A stretch of 64,000 nt of DNA from positions 2,709,477 through 2,773,476 of the forward strand of contig JAJEKV010000097.1 in assembly GCA_021234155.1 (NCBI GenBank), given 5' to 3'. This stretch comes from Isoetes taiwanensis. Its lineage: Eukaryota > Streptophyta > Lycopodiopsida > Isoetales > Isoetaceae. Made by a program: the position numbers and the translations under genes. Position 1 is the first letter of the stretch. Each line of letters starts with the position of its first letter. Below the pieces are notes generated by a model. It was not told the DNA's origin, did no database searches, and worked only from the letters and a program-made list of their open reading frames with translations. Positions 23,964-35,110 of this stretch are shown here, one piece after another.

Positions 23964-25894
23964 GTCCTTATTTATGCTTATAATATTGATGAATTTGTTT
24001 TTATTGATTCTATCTTTTCATGAGCTTATGTCTATGATTGTGTATGATTGTTGTTAAGTACTCTTCTTTGTGGTTATCCTTTTGTTTAATTAAATCTGCA
24101 TTGTTAGCCCCTGTATTTTCTTGAATGGATCCCTCAGATAGAAGTCGTGCTTTCGGACATTTGGTTCTTGGCCTCCTAGTCGGTTCTAGCATCCGGTTTT
24201 AAGTTGATTAATCTTTGGTAAACCTTTGGTTTTCTCCGAGAATTATGCCGACAAGTCCCTCTAATGGTTTTGGCGGTTATTCTTAATTAATATGCTTCAG
24301 GCATTATGTGTGATTAAGTACATGTATCGGATGTGACCAGTGCACTATGAATTCTTGAATCTTCTGAATTTCTAGGTCTGCTAAGTGGTATGTCCTGCTG
24401 AGAGGAAGTATAGGCCCACATTTGTATTTCATGCTATAAGTAGTGGTCCGGAATATTTTATCGCCTTTTTTAGATCTCAATATCTTGCTCTGTTTAAATG
24501 TGTCTCCCTTATGTACTTGGGTGCTTAATAATGGTAGCTTTGTTAAATTCTTAGATCTGGGATGTTGCCTCCAATTTGTTCCCTGTTTAGGTCCGTAGGT
24601 TGCCATGGGTACCAATTTTACTTTAACTATCTTGATCTGCTGTTTTTTGGAGGCTCCTTTAATCCTTTATCCCTGTACATTGACTGTTTATCTTGGGACC
24701 ATTATGTCAGTAATGATTGCTGCTGGTAAGGTGTATTGTGTTGGATCTGGTATAAATCTATGCATAATAATTTTGCATTTGCACATTTTACTTTGTTTTA
24801 TCCCATGGTAAGCATGTTTCATTTGACCATTTTGAGGGAGTTAACTGTTCTTCTTTTCTTAGTCTACCATGACCTTTTTTTTTACTGATGCAGCTCTGTC
24901 CAGCTCTTTGGAACCCTTTGACCCGGGACTTTGTGTTTGTTTTAGTTGCACCCTTTATGCCTCTTCATTTAGCCTTATATGGCATAGTAATTTTAACATG
25001 CTTAGTCTACCTAATTTGTTTTGTTTCTCATATACTTTACCCTTATGTCCTTGTGTCTATTCTTTGATTATGAAATTCAGTTGTAATCTGTGGGTAAAGG
25101 GCCGAAAGGCCAAGGTTGTTCATAGCTTACCTGCTAGCATAGGCATTTTTACCCTTCTTAGGCTAACAAATGCTCTTTTGCTGCAGGTAACCGAACTCCT
25201 TCTCCCATGCTTTGTGAATTTGGCATGCTGCTTTCTTGTGGATTTGTTCTGCAAGTTTATGAACACATTTTTGTAATCTTTTTTCTCATAAATGGTAAGT
25301 GTTTCACTATGTTTTTTGAGGAAGCAGCACCTTTGGTATTACTCTTCTTGCACTCTTGTTGTAAACATTTTATTGACTCATGATAATTTGGAGCAGTAAT
25401 GAAATTATGGGTATTTTTGGTCTATGACTTTTGGTATGTTTTTTGTTGACTTATGGCTTTGATTTTGTTTAATTTAGAATGTGAACACATGTAAATTATT
25501 TTGTTGGGAGTCTTATGCATAAGTAGTGTTTTGTTACAATTTAGTATCATCATTTGATTTTTGGTTTGTTCTATTTCTGATTTATTGCTGTATATTAAAA
25601 GCAACCCTAGGTTGTAATCATTTTTGTCCTGTATTTTGTTTTGGCAATGCATTTTTGCATTTCTGTTTTTGTTAAAATCTCTAAGGCCTCCCCATATGGG
25701 GTCTGATAAGTCCTATTTTATCATTTAGTTAATATGGTAAAATTTGGATGTCTAGACAAATAGTTAGGTTTTGTTTAGGCTAGTATATATACCCGATTTC
25801 AGATCACTGGTTTTACCGGTGTGGGCCTTAGGGATATTTAGAAATGTTCTTTGACTATATTTCTTGGTATTTTTTCTTACTCTTGATATTTCAG

Positions 25895-27499
25895 GAAAGC
25901 AATTCCATGATAAGCAATGTCCCCAATTTTGCTGGAAATAATCAGCTGGCAAATGCGCAAGGTGCATTGGATAACAGGCCTGGATGGTATCCTGAGCTTA
26001 TTGTACGCGGATATGAAGCTGCTGGTATTCTTGCACCAAACAAGGCTGTTCAGACAGTGCTAGCTTGTATTAAGGATCAGGAAATACATAACTTACTCAT
26101 ATGCAAAGAGAACATGCTTGTTGAAGGTGAGATTTCTGTGATCCTGTTTCTTGGGTTTAATGGTATGCTGGAACTGGTTTCAAGCTTCAAAAATGCTGAG
26201 TTTGATGCTTGCCATGGTTTAGTGGTTGATGTTTATAATAGGCTGCCTGGCATCCATATGGCTGCTGATAGGAATGACCTCAAGGATTTACTTGCTTTTA
26301 TTAAAGGCCTCACTGTTCTTGAGAAGCAGAATAACATTAAACCCACTTTTATGCAAAGTTCCAAGGGCAGTAGTACAGATAAACTGGCTGAACAGACCAT
26401 TGATTTGGACAATTGCTTATTTGACATTGATGGATTAGAGGATAGCTCCATGACTTCTAATTGTGATACTGATATGATGGATGGCATGATTGAGACTGAT
26501 GATGACAGTGTAATTAAGAAGTCTTTAGATGATTATGCTATCAAAGAATTAAACTTCTTCAACTGTGGGAGTTTTCCGATAATGTCATATAGGAATATTG
26601 AAATTCATGGGGAACAATTTGAGCAGAAGCTTTGGGCCAGCAAAAACTTGGGTATTATTGCACCTATCAGCAAGGAGTCATGGGTGAAATTGGCTAGATT
26701 GAGTAAGGATGAAGTTCTTAAAGCTGAAGCTGATGCTATTGCCTTTACCAAACACATCAGAAAAATCTATGACTTTAAGTTACCCTTTGATTTGAAGCTG
26801 CTGGAAAATAAAACATGTCAGATTGGTTCTGCTCTGTACATTGGGCAGAAAGGACACATGGCGAAGGTTGAGGAAAAAAGGAATGATTTTTATCTGAAAA
26901 GGATTTTCAGAACTTATTGCCCTTTCTTCAAATGTGATTGTGACAAAATCTCTGATGAGAAATGCTCTGATAACATCATCTGGTTTGATCATTTGGTGTG
27001 GTTCATGGCAAATAATCTGGAAAAGATTTGGCCTAATCAGAAAATTCAGATGAGGTTTGCTTTGTTGTCTAACTTTCTTGCCACTGAACCTATCAAGGGT
27101 GTTGTACTGTCATATATTGGGTACCTGAATTTGAGGGAACTCATGATTAGAATGACACACAAACTTGCTGAGAATGCCAATATCAACCTTAAGAATGAGT
27201 TTGGAAAGTCCAGGGCGGTTGACATCATTGAAAAAACTCTCAGGTCTAAGAAGTTTCTGATTGATCATATGCATGATAACAGTAGCATGGGATTTGCACC
27301 TTCATACAAAAAGAAAGCTCCTCCGAGCAATATCACATCTGGAATTCTCAGACCTCCCAAATTGGCTAGGTGCACTATGGCACGTATTGCTGGAAATTCT
27401 GCTCTCGGGACTATTGAAGCTGATGCTGTGGCAAAAGCGACTGTTGGCCATATTGCAAAGACTACTACTGGACAAATTGCCAAGGGTAATAACTGGTTA
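25895..27499 (+). CDS. Retroelement exon 3: unassigned middle region
   Basis: This is a 535-codon open stretch beginning after a good acceptor (TCTTGATATTTCAG) and ending at a GTAATC donor, phase 0 at both ends. Beyond that donor the frame becomes hydrophobic intron-like sequence before stopping at 27661. No known domain is recognised. Visible features are an acidic segment near residues 170-210 (DLDNCLFDIDGLEDSS, DTDMMDGMIETDDD), a Cys-rich patch near 345 (CPFFKCDCDK), and a basic Ala/Lys/Gly/Thr-rich C-terminus with short repeats (GHIAKTTTGQIAKG). It lies directly upstream of the RT exon and is probably part of one polyprotein. No GIY-YIG signature is seen in it. Confidence 0.6.
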
Positions 27500-27668
27500 G
27501 TAATCTTTACATTTTCTGATTATATCTTGATGTTATTCTTGACTGCTTGTGCATGCATTGCATACTTATTGGCCTTTTGGCCCTACTCTACTCTATCTTT
27601 ACTGGGATTTATTTCCCCAAAAATTTCTACTGGCCGAATTTTCTTATTACAGTTTTATTGATTAACAG

Positions 27669-29750
27669 ATTAAAAGAAGGATAATATCCTCAAGAGTTGA
27701 TGGGAGACTCATACTGCAAACTGTCAAGGATAAGGCTAATAAGAAATATGTCCACTTCACTTATTTTTCTAAAGTGGTGGACAAAATAAGGTTTAGCAGT
27801 ACCTTTAAAACTGTCTTATGTAGATTTTTTGGAAATGAGGGCTATGATATATGGGAAAACACTACTTTTGGATGGAAATATTCATCATGTTTAAAAGACT
27901 TATGTTACAGACCTAAGTCTGTTTTTTCTGATAATAATAGACCTGCTTGTCCTTGTTCTATCCCTAGACTCCAAAAGTTTATTGACCAGAAAGTTGGACA
28001 TATTAGGACAACTGACTTGAACGTTGTACACTTCAAAGGGCTCAGAAATTGGTTTGCTTTTGGGTTAAACTTTATACCGGATTTCCCATTCACTTTGGAG
28101 CAGTTTAAAAAAGAGATGCAGATTACAATTGAGGAATTTTTTAGTGTTCATAAAGCTGTTTTGGGCAATTTTGAAGAAGTTTATATAGAGGAGTGTAAGA
28201 AAGTTTTGAAGAAAGAAACAAAATGGCTTGCTAAATATTTTATTGAAAGCAACTATGATGTTAAGAAAAAGTTTCTCATACTTGATGATGCTCTCATTAA
28301 AAACCTGGATTGGTTAACTAACAATCTCTATATCTCTGGTGTGGATAAGGCTGCGAATAATCCTGCGTTTATATGTCCATTACACATAAGGAATGAGGCA
28401 GATAAAAGACTAAACAGTAGTGACTTCTCTTTATGCATGATATCTGTTGAGCAGCTTATTGAACAAGTCAAAGCAGAATTATCTTCACTGCTTGGTGATG
28501 GACACTCTTCCAGTAATGAATTACCTTATCTTCTTGGCATTTTTAAAGCCCACAAGGGTGAGTACAGATGGATAACTAATGCTCATGACACCGTGTTCTC
28601 TATAGCAGCTTCCATTATTTCAGCAGGTCTAAATTTGATCTTGGATGTATGGCCTTTCATCTGCCATGAACAGTGCAAACCTGGAAACTTTTTTCAGGTC
28701 AATAAAATCAAGGCATCATGGGTAATCAACTCCGTATATGATGTGGTATGCAATTTACCAGCCAAAATTAATGACATTTTCGTAGCAGATATCACTAAAT
28801 GCTATGAAAACATACCTTTGGAGGGAAATGGTGGCATTTGCAATGTGATTGAGGAAATCATTATTTTGGTTTGGAAGTACAAGAGATCTATGCATAAGGG
28901 ATGTGACATGTGGTATAGGGTACTGGAAAACTCCAATGTTATCATGGAATGGAAGTATAGGACCCCTGATAATACTGATAATGCAGAATGGAAAAGAATG
29001 GATATGGGTCTTTTTATTGCATTAAACAAATGGCTTTTGAGTAACTGTTTTTTATCAATGCACAATGGCATTTGGAGGCAGACCAAGGGTATCCCCATGG
29101 GTTTTGCGTCAAGCCCGGCTTGGTGTAATTTATACCTTGCATGGTTTGAATTAAAGTTTATTCTGAGACTAATTAAGGCTGGAAGGTTGGATGAGGCCGC
29201 TGCTTTTGGAAATACATTCAGATACATTGATGATCTTCTCAGTATTAATAACCCATGCATTCAGAAGTTTGTGGGGATTTTGCATGATGATAAGGATTGG
29301 ATTTATGACCTTAATCACTTGACAATTAAGGATGAAACTGAATACTGTCACTGGAACTCAAGGCTGGGTAGGAAAGCAGATTTTCTTAATATGAGTATTG
29401 AGATCCTTTCACATCATAGTGGTACTTATGTTACGTACAGATTTGATAAAAGAGATAAGCTGCCATTTCAAGTTTCAAGGTTTATTAATGCCAATAGTTG
29501 TCGTCCATACCTATTGGCATGTAATGTTATCATTTCCCAGGTACAGCCATATGTATATGTGCACAGTAACCCCTTAAGGGCAGCCATGGATATTTCTCAG
29601 CTAATCAATGCATTTGCAGCAAAGGGATTCAGAAGGGTGGATCTTTGGCATAAAGTGCTCAAAGTGCTACGGGATGAAGGCTTTCCTGGACTCAGATATG
29701 ACATCAATGTACTTGTATTTGAACTCAACAAATTCAGGCATCTTGTCTAA
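27669..29750 (+). CDS. Retroelement exon 4: Penelope-like reverse transcriptase
   Basis: The exon has 693 codons plus a stop (TAA 29748-29750). It follows an acceptor at 27668; the frame is open from IKRRIISS, so the true coding start lies upstream in exon 3. It would copy element RNA into DNA. Motifs in order are GLRNWFAFGLNFIP, SGVDKAANNP, FKAHKGEYRW, DITKCYENIP with the motif A Asp at 28788-28790, KGIPMGFASSPAW (29085-29125), RYIDDLL with the catalytic Asp pair at 29229-29234, KADFLNMSIEI, and SRFIN..VIISQVQPYVYV..DISQLINAFAAKGF. The catalytic residues are present and there is no internal stop. These features fit Penelope-like RTs better than LINE, LTR or group II types. The C-terminus ends after LVFELNKFRHLV with no endonuclease. 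Confidence 0.75.
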   Translation: MKRRIISSRVDGRLILQTVKDKANKKYVHFTYFSKVVDKIRFSSTFKTVLCRFFGNEGYDIWENTTFGWKYSSCLKDLCYRPKSVFSDNNRPACPCSIPRLQKFIDQKVGHIRTTDLNVVHFKGLRNWFAFGLNFIPDFPFTLEQFKKEMQITIEEFFSVHKAVLGNFEEVYIEECKKVLKKETKWLAKYFIESNYDVKKKFLILDDALIKNLDWLTNNLYISGVDKAANNPAFICPLHIRNEADKRLNSSDFSLCMISVEQLIEQVKAELSSLLGDGHSSSNELPYLLGIFKAHKGEYRWITNAHDTVFSIAASIISAGLNLILDVWPFICHEQCKPGNFFQVNKIKASWVINSVYDVVCNLPAKINDIFVADITKCYENIPLEGNGGICNVIEEIIILVWKYKRSMHKGCDMWYRVLENSNVIMEWKYRTPDNTDNAEWKRMDMGLFIALNKWLLSNCFLSMHNGIWRQTKGIPMGFASSPAWCNLYLAWFELKFILRLIKAGRLDEAAAFGNTFRYIDDLLSINNPCIQKFVGILHDDKDWIYDLNHLTIKDETEYCHWNSRLGRKADFLNMSIEILSHHSGTYVTYRFDKRDKLPFQVSRFINANSCRPYLLACNVIISQVQPYVYVHSNPLRAAMDISQLINAFAAKGFRRVDLWHKVLKVLRDEGFPGLRYDINVLVFELNKFRHLV

Positions 29751-29797
29751 AGCACTAAATATTCGGGTAGGGAATGGATCTTAGTGTATTCAGTTGG

Positions 29798-29829
29798 CAG
29801 AAGGGTCCCTAGGCATAGGGACCCTTCTG
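29798..29829 (+). other. Perfect 14-bp stem-loop in the element 3' UTR
   Basis: CAGAAGGGTCCCTA, loop GGCA, then the exact reverse complement form a strong hairpin 48 bases after the RT stop. A second small hairpin (CTGCC-TTCC-GGCAG, 29857-29870) and a GGGGCCCC palindrome follow before the TA tract. A recognition structure for the element's own RT is a reasonable guess. Confidence 0.8.
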
Positions 29830-29913
29830 TCCTTATGCCTAAAATGGGGCCCCGTTCTGCCTTCCGGCAGGAGGTAGGTTTTTGCATATATATCTATATA
29901 TATATATATATAT

Positions 29914-32900
29914 GAGGGCTACGGCTAGCACTTATTTTAATTTGGCATTGGCTGATCTTAGGCTTTCCCTATTGATCTATACACTGGATTCTTTTTTTTG
30001 ACACTGCGCTGTGTGGCAGCTGGGCATGTGGGGGCATGCTGACCTTCAACTTGGTGGACTATTGTAGTGGACACAGGAATTACCCCTAACATATGACTTT
30101 TCTGCAAAAGACGAAAATGTGGCATTTTAATTGACCTTGGAATCTTTTTTTTTTCTTTTTTTACTAGGTTTTACCTTTGCCTTTTGTGTTGTGGTGGGCA
30201 TGTGGGTGCATGCTGACCTTCAACTTGGTAGATTGTCTTGAGGTATTAGTGGACATTGGAATTACCCCTAACATATGATGTTGCTGTTGTAAGCATGTAA
30301 TGGCAATTTTGACCTTGGAAGTTTTATCTTATGGCTAGTACCTATTTTAATTTGGCATTGGCTGGTCTTATGTTTTCCCTAGTGATCTAAATACTGGGTC
30401 CTTTTTGACATAGCACTGTGTGGCGGCTGTGCATATGTGTGCATGCTGGCCTTCAACTTGGCAGAGTGTCTTGATGCATTGATGGACAATGGAATTACCC
30501 ATACCATTTGATGTTTCTGCTGTACGCATGTAATGGCGTGTTAATTGACCTTGGAATAATAATTATCATATGGTTATTGCAGCTCTGTCATGTTTATGAG
30601 TATGAGCATGTATGTTTGGTGTTGCTGGGTTGAGGACCCTTAGGTTGCCTATATTCTAAAGCTTAGATTGGCTGATCACATTCTCTATTACCACTGGTGT
30701 GGGTGTTGTTGAAGTTGCAAGTTGTTAAGTATTATACTTGACCATTTGAGTTTGTGCATGGAATTTCTATCCTTATTATTGATCGTCTTATAGGTTAATG
30801 TTTCTACATTGTAGAGCATGGTATTGGTAGCGCGCATGGTGCTAAGGGCTCATGACATCTAATGATATCTGATTGTATACGCATGATTTTGATCTATGGT
30901 TATATGCTGAGCGTGGAATTGGATGTCCAGAGCATTATATGCAGGCTAGGCAGTGATAAATGTCTACTGATCATTAGCATACGTGCTTCCAATGGATGGG
31001 TTTTGGATGACTAAAAGACAAGACAAGGGATATATGTTTTGGGTTCTCAATTTAACCATTATAACATTTGAAATTATGTAATGGCGGAATTGCCAGGGAT
31101 ATGTTTTATTTTTTTTCAACAGGCACTATTTTCCACGGCGGATTTGCTTCAACAGATTGACATGGACGAGTATTGACCTAAACGAAACCCTAGCAGGCAG
31201 CCGGAACTCTGGTTGAGCGATCACTCCTGGTTTGTTGATAATGCTGGATGGTGAAACCGTTGATCTATTTGCTGACGTGAGCACGCTCTTGGAGCAACTT
31301 GATGCACACGAACCCTTTGTTAGATGTATCCAGGTAACTACTGCTAGCTACTTGCTTCTTATGAACGATTTCTTGTAATCATGAGATAACCAGGGATTTA
31401 GGATAAGCAATATGATTAATGCTAATACAGGACCAGGGCACTATATAAGATGGCTATGGGTGTTGGGCATTCCGCATTTCCTTTGTTCCTTTGTTCTTTT
31501 GTTCTTGAGAGACATGAGTAAGGCGGGTAGGCTGAAGGCCCAAAATAAAGGGCTGCACTAGATCCAAGTTGATTGAACTGCTTAGAAGAAATGGTCTTGA
31601 GCATGGCAACACACAGCCCTCAAAGGCACAGCTGCTGGAAATGTGCAAGCAACATGGGCTAGATCCCAACAAAGACAGGAACGACCCTGGTATTTTGAGA
31701 TTTATACCTGGGCAGGGGAATGCCAACAAATCTGCAAGGGTCTTGGGGGCATCTACTAGCATTACTGAAATTGTTCCCAACTCTGATGAAGATGAAGATA
31801 CTGAATGTGATGACATCCAGCCAAATCAGGTCCTTATTTATGCTTATAATATTGATGAATTTGTTTTTATTGATTCTATCTTTTCATGAGCTTATGTCTA
31901 TGATTGTGTAGCAGATTGTTGTTAAGTACTCTTGCTGTGGTTATCCTTTTGTTTAATTAAATCTGCATTGTTAGCCCTGTATTTTCTTGAATGGATCCCC
32001 TGTATAGAAGTCTGTGCTCAGACATTTGGTTCTTGGCCTCCTAGTCGGTTCTAGCATCTGGTTTTAAGTTGATTAATCTTTGGTAAACCACTGGTTTTCT
32101 CTGAGAATTATGCCAGCAAGTCCCTCTAATGGTTTTGACAGTTATTACGAATTAATATGCTTCAGGCATTATGTGTGATTAAGTACATGTATCGGATGTG
32201 ACCAGTGCACTATGAATTCTTGAATCTTCTGAATTTCTAGGTCTGCTAAGTGGTATGTCCTGCTGAGAGGAAGTATAGGCCCACATTTGTATTTCATGCT
32301 ATAAGTAGTGGTCCGGAATATTTTATCTGCCTTAGATCTCAATATCTTGCTCTGTTTAAATGTGTCTCCCTTATGTACTTGGGTGCTTAATAATGGTAGC
32401 TTTGTTAAATTCTTAGATCTGGGATGTTGCCTCCAATTTGTTCCCTGTTTAGGTCCGTAGGTTGCCATGGGTACCAATTTTACTTTAACTATCTTGATCT
32501 GCTGTTTTTTGGAGGCTCCTTTAATCCTTTATCCCTGTACATTGACTGTTTATCTTGGGACCATTATGTCAGTAATGATTGCTGCTGGTAAGGTGTATTG
32601 TGTTGGATCTGGTATAAATCTATGCATAATAATTTTGCATTTGCACATTTTACTTTGTTTTATCCCATGGTAAGCATGTTTCATTTGACCATTTTGAGGG
32701 AGTTAACTGTTCTTCTTTTCTTAGTCTACCATGACCTTTTTTTTACTGATGCAGCTCTGTCCAGCTCTTTGGAACCCTTTGACCCGGGACTTTGTGTTTG
32801 TTTTAGTTGCACCCTTTATGCCTCTTCATTTAGCCTTATATGGCATAGTAATTTTAACATGCTTAGTCTACCTAATTTGTTTTGTTTCTCATATACTTTA

Positions 32901-33645
32901 CCCTTATGTCCTTGTGTCTATTCTTTGATTATGAAATTCAGTTGTAATCTGTGGGTAAAGGGCCGAAAGGCCAAGGTTGTTCATAGCTTACCTGCTAGCA
33001 TAGGCATTTTTACCCTTCTTAGGCTAACAAATGCTCTTTTTGTTGCAGTAACCGAACTCCTTCTCCCATGCTTTGTGAATTTGGCATGCTGCTTTCTTGT
33101 GGATTTGTTCTGCAAGTTTATGAACACATTTTTGTAATCTTTTTTCTCATAAATGGTAAGTGTTTCACTATGTTTTTTGAGGAAGCAAAGACCTTTGGTA
33201 TTACTCTTCTTGCACTCTTGTTGTAAACATTTTATTGACTCATGATAATTTGGAGCAGTAATGAAATTATGGGTATTTTTGGTCTATGACTTTTGGTATG
33301 TTTTTTTGTTGACTTATGGCTTTGATTTTGTTTAATTTAGAATGTGAACACATGTAAATTATTTTGTTGGGAGTCTTATGCATAAGTAGTGTTTTGTTAC
33401 AATTTAGTATCATCATTTGATTTTTGGTTTGTTCTATTTCTGATTTATTGCTGTATATTAAAAGCAACCCTAGGTTGTAATCATTTTTGTCCTGTATTTT
33501 GTTTTGGCAATGCATTTTTGCATTTCTGTTTTTGTTAAAATCTCTAAGGCCTCCCCATATGGGGTCTGATAAGTCCTATTTTATCATTTAGTTAATATGG
33601 TAAAATTTGGATGTCTAGACAAATAGTTAGGTTTTGTTTAGGCTA

Positions 33646-33646
<1 letters not shown>
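29914..33646 (+). repeat. 3.7-kb direct repeat, downstream copy
   Basis: This is nearly identical to 22043-25783. It includes leader subrepeats, the first exon (intact), exon 2 (frameshifted) and most of the large intron. It stops at GGCTAG before a TA tract, about 105 bases short of the intron's 3' end in the complete unit. The differences are few but clustered. Confidence 0.92.
31514..31829 (+). pseudogene. Frameshifted copy of the SAP-like exon
   Basis: This equals exon 2 of the complete unit but is 316 rather than 318 bases long. Small indels between about 31533 and 31552 (GTAGGCTGAAGG versus GTAGGCCTGAAGG, and one extra A downstream) bring the frame to a TAG at about 31558. The rest of the exon keeps the old reading frame. 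This copy cannot make the N-terminal segment from the same start. Confidence 0.85.

Positions 33647-33690
<44 letters not shown>
33647..33690. repeat. (TA)n tract
   Basis: About 44 bases of TA repeat join the end of the downstream 3.7-kb repeat to a family terminus, CAAGTGGTTCTACTATGAGG. Confidence 0.97.
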
Positions 33691-33692
<2 letters not shown>

Positions 33693-35110
33693 AGTGGTTC
33701 TACTATGAGGGACTGCACAAATTCGACCGAAAGCCAATGCAGAGTCATTCAATGAAGATTCTATAAGCATTTCCCTAGGCTCTTTATGAATCCTATGTTA
33801 ACAAAGATTCTTTTTAGAATCTCCTAGATTTCCAAAGATTATGCCAAGATTCTCCAAGATTCCTTAGAGATTCCCCTAGATTCTATGAAGATTTCCCTAG
33901 ATTTCCCAAGATTCTATCAAGATTCTTAAAGATTTTATGAACATTCCCTTAATTCCCCTAGGTTCCCAAAGATTCTCTTGGTATTCGTCTAGATTCCCAA
34001 AGATTATCCCAAGACTCCTCTAGATTCCCCAAAATTCTATGTAGTTCTATTGAATTCTCCAAGATTTGATGAAGATTCTCCTAGATTCCTTTAGATTATA
34101 GGAAAATTCTCCATGATTCTCCAAGATTCCATCATGATTTCACTAGATTCTCAAAGCTTTTAGAAAGATTCCTTTAGATTCCCAAAGATTCTCTTAAGAT
34201 TCCTCTATTCTCTAAGATCCTATGAAGATTCCCTTAGACTTGACATGATTCCATCAAGATTCCTCTAGATTCTTAAAGATTCTATAAAGATTCCCTTGGA
34301 TTCCCTTAAATTCTCAAAGATTCTCTCGTGATTCCTATAGATTCCCATTGATTTTCCAAAGATTCTCTTGAGATTCCCTTTGATTTCCAAGATTCTCTTG
34401 AGATTCCCAAAGATTCTCTTGAGATTCCCATAGATTCCCTAAGATTCTATTGAGATTCCTTTAGATTCTCTAAGATTCTATGAAGATTCACCTAGATTCT
34501 CCAAGATTGCATCAGGATTCCTCTAGATTCTCCAACTATTTATGAAGATTCCTTTAGATTCTCTGAGATTCCTATGGATTCCCTTAGAGTTCGATCACAT
34601 TGGCTCCAACTACAACCGGAATGTGCCAAACCACCACTCATTGGAAAGCTCTCGATGAGAGGAGTCCAATGGCGTGGGTCCCACCTTCATCCCACCCCCA
34701 CCGCGCAAGCTATGTACCTTTGAATGCGATTAAACAGAAGGAAGCTTCATAGAAAGTCCACTCATAAATGCTTTGCCACCTCATTACCTTTTTTATTAAT
34801 GAGGGTGACACCTCACCTCCTTTAAAAAAAAAATTAATTTAATATTAAAAAGTCAATGGCTAAGATTTATGCTCACCTTTTGATCTAAGGTTAAGATCTG
34901 CTACACCAAAGTCACTTTAAAGGACCTTCCTTGCACCTTCCTCATAAAAAACCAAGGGCTAGGATTTATCCTCCCCTTTTAATCCAACGGTCCGGGGATG
35001 TGGTGCATGCCCCCATGCATGACCCATGCATGCCCATAAGGAATGGATGGCTCTGATGCTGCCACCTCACTGGACCCACCTTAAACGGACGACATCCGGG
35101 CATGTAAGAA
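33691..35110 (-). mobile_element. (TA)n-ended non-autonomous repeat, minus orientation
   Basis: It begins with the family terminus CAAGTGGTTCTACTATGAGG. A degenerate AGATTC-rich array fills about 33760-34590. The conserved 0.5-kb segment follows, with GATCACATTGGCTCC, 'gaggagtccaatggcg', 'gccacctca' and CATGCATGACCCATGCATG. Order and content match the copies at 37.3-42.6 kb in reverse. No protein is encoded. Confidence 0.75.

Noticed and set aside
24869-25276. 135-codon frame in the large retroelement intron (and its copy at 32598-33137)
   Set aside because: Hydrophobic, T-rich composition expected of intron sequence; the frame start and length differ between the two copies.
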